A stretch of 64,000 nucleotides of DNA from Piscinibacter gummiphilus (GTDB taxonomy: Bacteria > Pseudomonadota > Gammaproteobacteria > Burkholderiales > Burkholderiaceae_C), in NCBI RefSeq assembly GCF_032681285.1, contig NZ_CP136336.1, positions 1,661,001-1,725,000 on the forward strand, read 5' to 3'. Position numbers and translations under genes: made by a program. Shown in pieces: positions 34,836-42,578 of the stretch (position 1 is its first letter; each line of letters begins with the position of its first letter). The notes beneath the pieces were generated by a model. That model was not told the DNA's origin. It saw nothing but the letters and a program-made list of their open reading frames with translations, and made no database searches.

Positions 34836-35354
34836 TCAGAAGCGGTAGGTTGCGCCGACGCTCACCATGTCGGACTTCGGCCCACCGAGCACGTCGAACT
34901 TGTAGCGCTCGTACTCGGCACGCACGCCGAGGTTCTGCGTCACGTTGTACTGCAGGCCCAGGCCACCCTTCCACGAGGTGCCGTCGCGGCTGTCGCCACC
35001 GCCGGCATTCACGCGGCCCTGGAACAGACCGGCGCGTGCCAGGCCCACCCACTGCGGCGTGAACGGCACCTTCAGCACGCCGTCGACGAAGCCGCCGTCG
35101 GCATCGAGGCCGCCGAAGTCACCGAAGTTGACGTAGCCGAGTTCGAGCGCGATGTTCGGCGTGAAGTCGTAGCCGACGAAGGCCTTGGCGCCGACCTTGT
35201 TCTTGTCGGTCACGTCGAAATCGCCGCCTTTCCACTTCGACTGGCCCACGTTGCCACCGATGTAGAGGCCCGAATTGGCCACTTGTGCCTGGGCTGCCGA
35301 AACCGCGCAGACGCCTGCAATGCATGCCGCCAGAAGTTGTTTGTTCAAGTTCAT
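34836..35354 (-). CDS. Outer-membrane beta-barrel protein
   Basis: A 172-residue exported protein. A signal peptide (MNLNKQLLAACIAGVCAVSAAQA) precedes alternating strands starting SGLYIGGNVGQSKWKGGDF, then VGAKAFVGYDFTPNIALELGYVNFGDF. It ends in an outer-membrane insertion signature (MVSVGATYRF, C-terminal Phe). The size and the Gly/aromatic pattern fit an eight-stranded OmpA/OmpX-like barrel without a peptidoglycan-binding domain. It may be a porin-like or adhesion/stress barrel. Confidence 0.85.
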   Translation of the reverse strand: MNLNKQLLAACIAGVCAVSAAQAQVANSGLYIGGNVGQSKWKGGDFDVTDKNKVGAKAFVGYDFTPNIALELGYVNFGDFGGLDADGGFVDGVLKVPFTPQWVGLARAGLFQGRVNAGGGDSRDGTSWKGGLGLQYNVTQNLGVRAEYERYKFDVLGGPKSDMVSVGATYRF

Positions 35355-35471
35355 TTAAGGTTTCCTTTCGCGTAGTCGTTCAACACGATGAACCGTGGTC
35401 ATCGGTGGCTGAATGGTGGGTGAAAGGGCCACAAACGCAGATCGGACGAGCGTGCGCGCAGGCGTCGGCCT

Positions 35472-35511
35472 CTACAGGGTTTGCCTGTAGGAGATGCCCC
35501 ACGCGCGGGGC
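35472..35511. repeat. Tandem palindromes, REP-like
   Basis: Two adjacent hairpins lie just beyond the VF530 stop. CTACAGG-GTTTG-CCTGTAG is at 35472-35490 and GCCCC-ACGCGC-GGGGC is at 35496-35511. The junction reads TGTAGGAG before the GC-rich stem, resembling the GTAGGAG head of REP elements in other proteobacteria. No U tract follows on either strand. Only one copy is seen in this window. Confidence 0.4.
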
Positions 35512-35515
35512 GGGG

Positions 35516-35770
35516 TCAGCGGCGCGGTGGGCGGCTGGCGCGGGCCTGCTCGCGCAGCATGAAGAGGTAGAGGCTCTCCACCTTCTCGCGCGCCCAGGGT
35601 GTCTTGCGCAGGAAGCGCAGGCTCGACGAGATGCTGGGGTCGCTCGTGAAGCAGCGGATGTTGATCTGCTCGCCAAGCCCCGGCCAGCCGAAATGCGCCA
35701 CCAGCGCGTTCAGCATCTGCTCGAGCGTGATGCCATGCAGCGGGTTGCGCGGTTGCGCAGGTGCATTCAT
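35516..35770 (-). CDS. VF530 family DNA-binding protein
   Basis: An 84-residue protein of the VF530 (DUF2132) family, small helical proteins with reported DNA binding. The conserved core is nearly complete: PLHGITLEQMLNALVAHFGW, then IRCFTSDPSISSSLRFLRKT and PWAREKVESLYL. The start ATG overlaps the stop of the upstream cupin gene as ATGA, so translation is coupled. The C-terminal eight residues are a basic tail (ASRPPRR). Its biological role is unknown. Confidence 0.92.
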   Translation of the reverse strand: MNAPAQPRNPLHGITLEQMLNALVAHFGWPGLGEQINIRCFTSDPSISSSLRFLRKTPWAREKVESLYLFMLREQARASRPPRR

Positions 35771-36261
35771 CGGCTCGGCCCTCCGGCCAGGCGCAGCAGG
35801 GTCTTGTCGACGCGAGCAAGCGCGGCCATGAACGCCGCATCGTCGCGCCCGAAGGTGAAGTCGACGAACTCGAAGCCAGGGCCCACCGTGGCGCCCACAT
35901 ACGCGTAGGCCCCGAGTGGCCCCGCGGCCTGCCACCAGCCGGCGGGCACCACGTGTCGCGGGGCTTGGGTGGCGCTGGCCGGGGCGAGCGTCACCTGCTC
36001 GACGCGGTCAAGCGTGGGCGGCACGCACCAGAGCTTGAGCGGGTCGCCTTCGAGCAGGTGCCAGGCTTCGTCGGACGCGACGCGGTGCCACGCGCTGAAT
36101 TCGCCCGCCTGCAAGAGGAAGTCGATGCTCGTGAGCGCGCTGCGGCGCGGGCGGCCGTCATCGGGGCTCACGCCTAGCGGCGAGCGGAAGAACTCGCGGT
36201 AATGCCCGCCTTCGGGGTGAGGCTGCAGCCGCAGTTGCTCGATCAGCGCTTGCGCTCGCAT
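35767..36261 (-). CDS. Cupin, DUF985 family
   Basis: A 164-residue cupin of the DUF985 type. It starts LIEQLRLQPHPEGGHYREFFRS, followed by SIDFLLQAGEFSAWHRVASDEAWHLLEGDPL. The beta-barrel continues to WWQAAGPLGAYAYVGATVGPGFEF. The family resembles dTDP-sugar epimerase-like cupins, but its reaction is unknown. It begins six bases after the hemolysin III stop and overlaps VF530, so three genes form one transcription unit. Confidence 0.9.
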   Translation of the reverse strand: MRAQALIEQLRLQPHPEGGHYREFFRSPLGVSPDDGRPRRSALTSIDFLLQAGEFSAWHRVASDEAWHLLEGDPLKLWCVPPTLDRVEQVTLAPASATQAPRHVVPAGWWQAAGPLGAYAYVGATVGPGFEFVDFTFGRDDAAFMAALARVDKTLLRLAGGPSR

Positions 36262-36266
36262 CGCGT

Positions 36267-36881
36267 TCAGGCCACGTACAGCAGCACGGCGCAGTAGTGC
36301 GACACGGTGCCGCCCAGCACGAAGAGGTGCCACACGCCGTGGGCGTGTTTCCAGCGCTCGTCGTTGGCGTAGAAGACGATGCCGATGGTGTAGAGCAGGC
36401 CTCCGGCCACGAGCCACGCCAGGCCGGCATTGGGCAGCTCGCGCACCAGCGGCACCGCCGCCACCACCCCCATCCAGCCCATCGCCACGTAGAGCGGCAC
36501 CGAGGGCACCCGCTCGCGGCCGATGCACAGCTCCTTCACGATGCCGATGATGGCCAGCCCCCACACGGTGCCGAAGAGCGCCCAGCCCCACGGCCCGCGC
36601 AGCGTGACGAGCGTGAAAGGCGTGTAGGTGCCGGCGATCAGCAGGTAGATCGCGCAGTGGTCGAACTTGACGAGCACCCGCTTGGCCGCACCCTTGACGC
36701 TGTGGTACAGCGTGGAAGCGCCATAGAGCAGCACCATGCTGGCGGCAAAGATGGAAAAGCTCACCACCTGCCACGCATCGCCGCGCAAGGCGGCCTGCGC
36801 GATGAGCCAGGCCGAGCCGCCCACGGCGAGCAAGAGGCCGGCGAGGTGGGTGTAGCTGTTGAATCGTTCTCCGTGGTACAT
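36267..36881 (-). CDS. Hemolysin III family membrane protein (PAQR-like)
   Basis: A 204-residue integral membrane protein with seven hydrophobic segments. Family signatures are ERFNSYTHLAGLLLAVGG at the N-terminus, MVLLYGASTLYHSVKG, DHCAIYLLIAGTYTPF and the C-terminal WKHAHGVWHLFVLGGTVSHYCAVL. The conserved Ser/His/Asp and paired His residues are those of the PAQR/YqfA metal site. Despite the name, these are likely membrane hydrolases or stress sensors rather than toxins. It lies 18 bases downstream of the FemAB-like gene. Confidence 0.93.
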   Translation of the reverse strand: MYHGERFNSYTHLAGLLLAVGGSAWLIAQAALRGDAWQVVSFSIFAASMVLLYGASTLYHSVKGAAKRVLVKFDHCAIYLLIAGTYTPFTLVTLRGPWGWALFGTVWGLAIIGIVKELCIGRERVPSVPLYVAMGWMGVVAAVPLVRELPNAGLAWLVAGGLLYTIGIVFYANDERWKHAHGVWHLFVLGGTVSHYCAVLLYVA

Positions 36882-36899
36882 GCGAATGAAACTCCGTAA

Positions 36900-38201
36900 T
36901 CAGGCGGTGGCCTTGAACGGGCTGCGCTCGGGCGGCTCGTCGTGGCTCGCGGTGCGCGTCAACGCACTCACGATCCAATTGAGCGCCGACACGCGGTGGC
37001 GCACGGCGCAGGCGAGTGGCTCGGGCTTGCAGCCCATCTTGGCCTTGGGTTCGAGGGCGGCGCGGCCGAGCGAGAGCCGGCGTGCACCGAAGGAAATCGC
37101 GTCTTCGACCGTGGACTGCAGGAGCGCCAGGTAGATCGGTGCATCGGCATTGGCCGTGCGGTCGTAGCCGATGTAATAGCCGAGTGCGGTGTCGCCGTCG
37201 TTGACGCTGGTCACGAAGCCCAGCCATTTCCCGTCGCGCTCGGCCACGCGGCAGACGAAACGCTCGCCCAGCGCCTGTGCCATCGCGCCCAGGTAGCCCG
37301 GCGTGAGCGAGGCCAGGCGCAGGCCTTGCGCCTGGTGCACCTGCTTGTAGAGATCGTGCAACTCCGCCTGGCGGGCCAGCATTTCGTCGAGCGTGGCCAA
37401 GCGCAGCGTGATGCCGGCGGCGGCGCAGTCCTTCAACAGCTTCTTTGCGCTGCTGCGGTAGCTGGAGGTGAGGTTGGCGAGGTAGTCGTCGTAACTCTTC
37501 CAGCCGGGTTGCAGCGTGAGCACCATGTCGGGCTCGGTCTCGACGCTGCGGTAGCCGAGCAGGCGCAGCGATTCGCGCGTGGGCTCACGGTCGGCGAGAA
37601 AATCCTTCACCATCACCACGTCGGACTCACCCAGCAGCTTGTCGGCCCGGCGCAGGCGGTACATCGCTTCGCCCACGCCATGCCAGAGCTGCGCTTCATC
37701 GACATCGGCGGCGAACGCCACCGAGCGCGCACCCCACACGAGCAGGTTGCCGCAGACGAGCAAGTGCTCCTGCAGACCGGCGAGCGGCTTGTCGACCAAT
37801 CGCTTGCTGCTGGGCTTGCGCAAGCTGTCGCCACTCACGCTGACGCGCTGGAACAGCATCGCGGCCACCGGACGGCCTTCGTCGAGCGCCAGCACGTAGC
37901 GTGGCTGCACGTTGCTCGGCGCATGCGCTTCGAGCACGCGGAGGTAGTCGCGCGAGAGGAAAACGGTCTGCGCGGCCAGCGCGTCCCAATGCAGCGGGTT
38001 GAGCGCATCGATGCGATCGGCCAGCGCGAAGTGCAGGCCCGAGACCTGCCGGCGTGCCGCATGGCGCTTCTTCAGCGTGGCGGGGCTCGCGACCGTGGGT
38101 TTGAGCTTCTTGAGCGTGCTGCCGGTGCGCTTGAGCGAATCGATCGCGCCTTTGAGCTGCTTCAAGGATGGCTTCAACGAAGGCTTGGGAGAGGTCGGCA
38201 T
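36900..38201 (-). CDS. FemAB/GNAT-like acyltransferase family protein with basic N-terminal tail
   Basis: A 433-residue protein. Residues 1-55 are Lys/Ser/Pro-rich and probably disordered (KPSLKPSLKQLKGAIDSLKRTGSTLKKLK). From ~65 onward it resembles BioF2/FemAB-type GNAT-fold proteins: VFLSRDYLRVLEAHAPSNVQPRYVLA, SYRSSAKKLLKDCAAAGITLRL, DLYKQVHQAQGLRLASLTP and LGYYIGYDRTAN near the end. Such enzymes often transfer amino acids or acyl groups to cell-wall or lipid precursors, but no substrate can be assigned. The ATG is preferred over an upstream TTG. Confidence 0.75.
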   Translation of the reverse strand: MPTSPKPSLKPSLKQLKGAIDSLKRTGSTLKKLKPTVASPATLKKRHAARRQVSGLHFALADRIDALNPLHWDALAAQTVFLSRDYLRVLEAHAPSNVQPRYVLALDEGRPVAAMLFQRVSVSGDSLRKPSSKRLVDKPLAGLQEHLLVCGNLLVWGARSVAFAADVDEAQLWHGVGEAMYRLRRADKLLGESDVVMVKDFLADREPTRESLRLLGYRSVETEPDMVLTLQPGWKSYDDYLANLTSSYRSSAKKLLKDCAAAGITLRLATLDEMLARQAELHDLYKQVHQAQGLRLASLTPGYLGAMAQALGERFVCRVAERDGKWLGFVTSVNDGDTALGYYIGYDRTANADAPIYLALLQSTVEDAISFGARRLSLGRAALEPKAKMGCKPEPLACAVRHRVSALNWIVSALTRTASHDEPPERSPFKATA

Positions 38202-38239
38202 GGCCCGCAATCTAACCCAAGGCTGGCATCATTCCGCAC

Positions 38240-38977
38240 ATGACGCAGATGCTTCCGCCTCCTTACGTTCCCGTGAGCGAACTCACGCCCGTGCTGCGCA
38301 CGGCGGGCCATGCGGCCGTGAGCCCTTCGGGCCTGTGCGAGCTGGCGGGTGTCGCCCTCGGCGACCTGCAAGCGCTCGCGCCGAGCTGGAACGACCTGCC
38401 GCCCGATGCCTACCTGCGCGACGGTGGCCGCTACCGCCGCCGCCGCCATTCGTGCTTCGTGCTCGAGGGCGATCTCGTCACGCAGGCGCCACACCGTGCG
38501 CATTGGCAGCCGGTCGAATACAACGCGCTGCACGGCGGCCTGGAGCGCTGGTTCGAGCCGATGGACCCGACGGTCGTCGCCGGCGATGCGTGGCCGCGCC
38601 TTCTGCGCAGCCTGGGGGCGGTGTGTTCGTCGATCAAGGGGGCGCGGCCGTGGTTCGTGGAGGCGCACCAGTTCCGCATCGACACCACCGACGGCATCGG
38701 CCGGCCCACGCCCGAGGGCGCGCACCGCGATGGCGTCGACTTCGTCGCGGTGATCCTCGTCGGCCGCGCCGGCATCAAGGGCGGCGAGACGCGCGTGTTC
38801 GAGGCGCAGGGAGCAAGCGGCATCCGCTTCACGATGAGTGAGCCGTGGACGCTGCTGCTGCTCGACGACGAGCGGGTGATCCACGAGAGCACGCCGATCC
38901 AGCCGCTCGAGGCCGGTGGGCACCGCGACACGCTGGTGCTGACCTTCCGCGCAGGCGGCTTCCAGGGGCCAGCTTGA
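38240..38977 (+). CDS. 2-oxoglutarate/Fe(II)-dependent dioxygenase family protein
   Basis: A 245-residue protein of the 2OG-Fe dioxygenase family that includes L-isoleucine 4-hydroxylase. The predicted iron ligands are His162 and Asp164 in AHRDGVDFV, with His215 in RVIHEST. The 2-oxoglutarate-binding Arg is likely in HRDTLVLTFR. Other family blocks are RYRRRRHSCFVLEGD, QPVEYNALHGGLERWFEP and EAHQFRID. It probably hydroxylates a free amino acid or similar small molecule. It is divergent from the FemAB-like gene with only ~38 bases between the starts. Confidence 0.88.
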   Translation: MTQMLPPPYVPVSELTPVLRTAGHAAVSPSGLCELAGVALGDLQALAPSWNDLPPDAYLRDGGRYRRRRHSCFVLEGDLVTQAPHRAHWQPVEYNALHGGLERWFEPMDPTVVAGDAWPRLLRSLGAVCSSIKGARPWFVEAHQFRIDTTDGIGRPTPEGAHRDGVDFVAVILVGRAGIKGGETRVFEAQGASGIRFTMSEPWTLLLLDDERVIHESTPIQPLEAGGHRDTLVLTFRAGGFQGPA

Positions 38978-39014
38978 GATAATCCGCGCTCTGCAGTTCA
39001 CTCGAAAGTTCGTC

Positions 39015-39299
39015 TTGTCCAGATTGTTGTCTGCGCTCTTGCGCCTGGTGCTGGTGGCGGTGGGGTTGGTCTTCGGACTGCTCGCCGTGTTGTTCGGCCT
39101 GGTGCTCGCCTTCTGGCTCATCGTGTGGAGCTTGCTGCGCGGGCGCAAACCACAGGTGAAGCGCTTTCGCATGCACCCGTCGCAGCCGTTCGGCGGCGGC
39201 ATGGGCGGGCGGCGCGCTCCGGCGGGCGACGTGGTCGACATCGAAGCGCGCGAAGTGCCCGACACGCCGCCGCAACAATTGAATCGCGACCGCGGTTGA
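39015..39299 (+). CDS. Small single-pass membrane protein
   Basis: A 94-residue hypothetical protein. Residues ~5-40 are one long hydrophobic stretch (LLRLVLVAVGLVFGLLAVLF, then WLIVWSLL), followed by a basic cluster RGRKPQVKRFR and a polar cytosolic tail. I do not recognise a family. The start is uncertain: a TTG is used here, with further TTG codons just downstream and no strong ribosome-binding site. It lies 37 bases after the dioxygenase and 60 bases before the leader ORF upstream of rsgA. Confidence 0.6.
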   Translation: MSRLLSALLRLVLVAVGLVFGLLAVLFGLVLAFWLIVWSLLRGRKPQVKRFRMHPSQPFGGGMGGRRAPAGDVVDIEAREVPDTPPQQLNRDRG

Positions 39300-39359
39300 C
39301 GCGCCTTCCGCGGGCGTGCCAGACTTCGCGCCCCATCCACCCACTCGAAGGAGACCACC

Positions 39360-39416
39360 ATGACACACGCTGACATTGCCCTCCTGTGGGTCGCCGCCAC
39401 GCACGCTGCTGCCTGA
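39360..39416 (+). CDS. 18-residue leader peptide upstream of rsgA
   Basis: A short ORF encodes MTHADIALLWVAATHAAA and is preceded by a strong AAGGAG site at a normal distance from its ATG. It ends 157 bases before rsgA. The peptide is Ala-rich (7 of 18) with two Thr-His-Ala triplets and a hydrophobic centre. The position, strong ribosome-binding site and following dyad symmetry suggest a regulatory leader peptide rather than a stand-alone protein. No codon run of a single costly amino acid, as in classical attenuators, is present. I know of no named family for it. Confidence 0.5.
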   Translation: MTHADIALLWVAATHAAA

Positions 39417-39445
39417 GCCGTACCGGTCGTTCTCTGATCCCGTTC

Positions 39446-39570
39446 GAGATCTGACCTGTCGCCGCAGCGCCTGCGAGCTGCTGCCGACGACCCTTCCATT
39501 CAATCGTTGCCGCCTGTGGCCTCGGGCCTCGGGCTGGCGTTCGCATGCCTGACGATGGAAGACAGATCTC
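39446..39570 (+). promoter_or_regulatory. Structured leader of rsgA with long-range inverted repeat
   Basis: GAGATCTG (39446-39453) is exactly complementary to CAGATCTC (39563-39570), enclosing 109 bases. The right arm ends three bases before the rsgA ATG and could mask translation initiation. Inside, GTCG-CC-GCAGC (39458-39468) can pair with GCTGC-TGC-CGAC (39477-39488). A GGAAG (39557-39561) lies between stem and start but is unusually far (12 bases) from the ATG. The fold is deduced by eye. Confidence 0.45.
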
Positions 39571-39573
39571 ATC

Positions 39574-40662
39574 ATGATCGACCTCAATGTCGAGCCGCTG
39601 CGCTCGATCGGTTTGACCCCGGCGATGGCCCAGGCGGCTCTCGCTTTTTCCTCCGCTTCTGACGACACGCCGCCGCATCGCCTCGTGCGGGTGACCGAAG
39701 TGCACCGCGAGACACTCGTCGTGCACGACGGCAAGCAAGAGACGAGCGTGCGCGCCATGCCGCGCCTCGCGCGCGAGTTGGCCGAGGCCGGCTCCGCGCT
39801 GGCGGTGGGCGACTGGGTGCTGCTGGCGCCCGATGCCCACGGCGAGCCCTGGGTGCACGAGCGCGTCACGCCGCTCACGCACATCGCCCGGCGCGACGCC
39901 GACGGCCGGCGCCACCCGGTGGTGAGCAACGTCGACACCGCCCTGCTCGTGATGGGCCTCGACGACGACTACAACCCGCGGCGGCTCGAGCGTTTCCTGA
40001 CGCTGGTGCAGACCCAGGGCGTGACGCCCGTGGTCGTGCTGACCAAGGCGGATGCCGTGCCGCCCGAGCGCGTGGAGCAGGCGCTCGCCGAGCTGCGAGC
40101 GCGGCTGCCGCGCGGGCTGGAGATGCTCGCGCTCGACGGGCGCGACGCTTCGAACGCACATCGCCTCGCCCCCTGGCTCGGCACAGGCCAGACGCTGGTG
40201 CTGCTCGGCTCCTCGGGCGCCGGCAAGTCGACGCTGACCAATGCGCTGCTCGGCTCGGCGGTGCAAGACACCGGCGCCGTGCGCGAGCACGACAGCCGCG
40301 GCAAGCACACCACCACCTCGCGCTCGTTGCACCGCCTGCCGGGCGGCTCCTGCGTGATCGACACGCCCGGCGTGCGCACGCTACGGCCCGATGTCGACGA
40401 GGCCTCGCTCGACGTCGTGTTCGGCGACATCGCCGCGCTCGCGCCGCACTGCCGCTTCCGCGATTGCCAGCATGGCGCCGAGCCCGGCTGCGCGGTGCGG
40501 GAAGGCGTGCCGCCCGACCGCTTGCGCAACTACCAGAAGCTGCAACGCGAGTTGCGGCGCGACACGCTCACCGCGCTCGAGCGGCAGGCGCAGCTGTCGC
40601 AATGGAAGACGCTGATGCGCGCCGGCCGCCAGCGCGGCAAGCAGAAGCGGGGCGGCGAATGA
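39574..40662 (+). CDS. rsgA: Ribosome small-subunit maturation GTPase RsgA
   Basis: A 362-residue circularly permuted GTPase that checks late 30S maturation. An N-terminal OB-fold region (residues ~40-115) is followed by G4 (LTKAD), then G1 GSSGAGKST at 212-220. G3 is DTPGVRT. The C-terminal zinc knuckle has HCRFRDCQHGAEPGCAV. The order G4-G1-G3 is diagnostic for the family. The 270-base upstream leader with a small ORF is unusual for rsgA. It is convergent with the GGDEF gene, with a hairpin between. Confidence 0.96.
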   Translation: MIDLNVEPLRSIGLTPAMAQAALAFSSASDDTPPHRLVRVTEVHRETLVVHDGKQETSVRAMPRLARELAEAGSALAVGDWVLLAPDAHGEPWVHERVTPLTHIARRDADGRRHPVVSNVDTALLVMGLDDDYNPRRLERFLTLVQTQGVTPVVVLTKADAVPPERVEQALAELRARLPRGLEMLALDGRDASNAHRLAPWLGTGQTLVLLGSSGAGKSTLTNALLGSAVQDTGAVREHDSRGKHTTTSRSLHRLPGGSCVIDTPGVRTLRPDVDEASLDVVFGDIAALAPHCRFRDCQHGAEPGCAVREGVPPDRLRNYQKLQRELRRDTLTALERQAQLSQWKTLMRAGRQRGKQKRGGE

Positions 40663-40726
40663 AACGCGCCGGCAACGCCCGGCGCACAGAGCAACGCCCA
40701 AGGGACGGGTTTCCCGGCCCAATGGG

Positions 40727-40753
40727 TGGCGCCCCTCGGGGGCAGGAGCGCCA
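40727..40753. repeat. Nested hairpin between rsgA and the GGDEF gene
   Basis: TGGCGC (40727-40732) pairs with GCGCCA (40748-40753), and an inner GCCCC-TC-GGGGGC stem is nested within it. There is no U tract, so it may be a factor-dependent terminator. The sequence recalls the GC-rich intergenic palindromes found at many gene ends in Burkholderiales. Only one copy is seen here. Confidence 0.4.
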
Positions 40754-40770
40754 GCGACTGGGGGGCCTTT

Positions 40771-42465
40771 TCAGGCGGGTTGTGTGCGCTTGGCAGTCTT
40801 GTGCAGGTACATGCGCGCATCCGCGTGCATGAGCAGCTGCGAGCCCGAGTTGATCTCGGAGCCGAAGGCGATGCCGTAGCTGATGCCCGCGTCGGGGTAG
40901 CCCGCCTCGTGGAGCTTGCGCTCGACGACGACAAGGGTGTGGCGCACCAGGTCTTCCTGGTGGCGCTCACCCAGCACCGCGAACTCGTCGCCCCCGAGTC
41001 GAAACACGGTCATGCCTTCTTCCTTCACCACGCTCAGGGCCTGGGCGAACTCGCGCAGCAGGCTGTCGCCGTGTGCGTGGCCGCGCTCGTCGTTGATGCG
41101 CTTCAGGCCATCGAGGTCGATCATCACCAGCATCACCCGCTGCGACGCCGTCGGGTCGCTGGGCACATGCGTCATGTTGGTGAGCGTGCGATCGAAGGCG
41201 TGGCGGTTGCCGATGCCGGTGAGCGAGTCGGTGCTGGCCTGGGTGAGCGCATCGTTGAGCTGCGCCATGTAGGCGTCTTTCTCGCGGCCGAGCAGGCGGA
41301 TCTTGTCCGCCAGCGCGAAGGCGAGCAGCACTGCATCGGTGGTGGCGCCGAGCAGCGTGAAGAGCTCGATGTTGCGCATCACGCTCGGCACCAGGCCGAA
41401 GTTGGCCGGCAGGATGAGGATGGCCGGCAGCAGCAGCGCGAAGAAGGCGGCGAGGAAATAACGCGCCGGCAGGAACCCCTGGCCGAGGCGGATCATGCCG
41501 GCCACGAGCGCCGTGGTCAGCGTGACCGAGATCACCGCGGTGGCGAGCAGGTGGGCATAGGCCACCGAGATGAAGCACACCGGCGTGATCGCGAGCGTCA
41601 CGTACATGTTGCCGCGTGCCACCCAGGCCAGGCGCGGCGCGTGTTCCTTCAAGCGCAGGAACTCGAGGAAGAACATGGTGTTGAACACCGCGCCGAGCAT
41701 GAAGGCGACGTAATGCCAACCGAGCCCCCGCCAGCCCAGCCAGTCGGAGCCCACGTGCAGCGTCAGCGCCCAGGAGGGGGTGGCCACCAGCAGGTAGAGC
41801 GCGTAGTACAGCATCGCCCTGTCGCGCACGCCGAAGTAGACGAAGAGGTTGTAGAGCGCGAGCACGAGCATGGCGCCGAGCGCGCACAGCGTGAGCACGT
41901 TCTCGGCGACCACGGTCTTGCGGTAGCCCGCCTCGCTGGCGACATAGACGCTCGGGTAGCGCGCGAAGTAGCGGCTCTCGATGCGAAGCAGCACCTGGGC
42001 CACTGCGCCTGGCGGCAACTCGACGTTGCCACCGTAATGCATCATGTAGGCACCGCTCGAGTTGTAGCCGGTGGTGAACGACTGCACCGGCTTGCCCTCG
42101 GTGTAGACGCGCACCTCGATGCGCTCCATCAGCGTGCCGGTCGGGTCGACCACCCAGCGTGTCTGCAAGGTGTCGTTCTGCACGGTGGCAAAGAACCAGT
42201 AGCTGCCGCCAAAGAGGCTCACGCGCTCGGCCTGCTTGTGCTTGGCCAGCCAGGCCGGCAACTCCTTGGCGGAGGCAGGCGGCGCGTCGTCTTGTGCGAG
42301 ATAGAGCTGGCCTCGCGACGAGATCTCGACCTCGACGTCGGCGTTCAGCGAGATGGGCGTCGGTTGGGCTTGGGCAAGGGTGCCGAAGAGTGCAGCCGCC
42401 AGGAGCGCGAAGGCGATGAACAGCTCGTGCAGCGCACGGCGCAATGGGTGTGACAACCCGGGCAT
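40771..42465 (-). CDS. 7TMR-DISM diguanylate cyclase (GGDEF)
   Basis: A 564-residue membrane protein predicted to make cyclic di-GMP. A signal peptide precedes a periplasmic 7TMR-DISM extracellular domain (~35-170, with SLFGGSYWFFATVQND). Seven transmembrane helices follow (~185-385). A GGDEF domain begins near 400 (STDSLTGIGNRHAFDR), with an intact GGDEF active site at 491-495. The product-inhibition motif RxxD is absent; EEGM is at that position. The periplasmic module of this class often binds carbohydrates or other small ligands. It is transcribed alone. Confidence 0.94.
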   Translation of the reverse strand: MPGLSHPLRRALHELFIAFALLAAALFGTLAQAQPTPISLNADVEVEISSRGQLYLAQDDAPPASAKELPAWLAKHKQAERVSLFGGSYWFFATVQNDTLQTRWVVDPTGTLMERIEVRVYTEGKPVQSFTTGYNSSGAYMMHYGGNVELPPGAVAQVLLRIESRYFARYPSVYVASEAGYRKTVVAENVLTLCALGAMLVLALYNLFVYFGVRDRAMLYYALYLLVATPSWALTLHVGSDWLGWRGLGWHYVAFMLGAVFNTMFFLEFLRLKEHAPRLAWVARGNMYVTLAITPVCFISVAYAHLLATAVISVTLTTALVAGMIRLGQGFLPARYFLAAFFALLLPAILILPANFGLVPSVMRNIELFTLLGATTDAVLLAFALADKIRLLGREKDAYMAQLNDALTQASTDSLTGIGNRHAFDRTLTNMTHVPSDPTASQRVMLVMIDLDGLKRINDERGHAHGDSLLREFAQALSVVKEEGMTVFRLGGDEFAVLGERHQEDLVRHTLVVVERKLHEAGYPDAGISYGIAFGSEINSGSQLLMHADARMYLHKTAKRTQPA

Positions 42466-42578
42466 TGCGGCGACCCCTCCGTTCCTTTGGGTGGCCTGGA
42501 ATGTAACAAAAGCACAGCCTTTTGCGACATGAAGCGCGGCGCTTCGTGCGCAAGTCCGCGCTTTTCAGGGCGCAGTTG

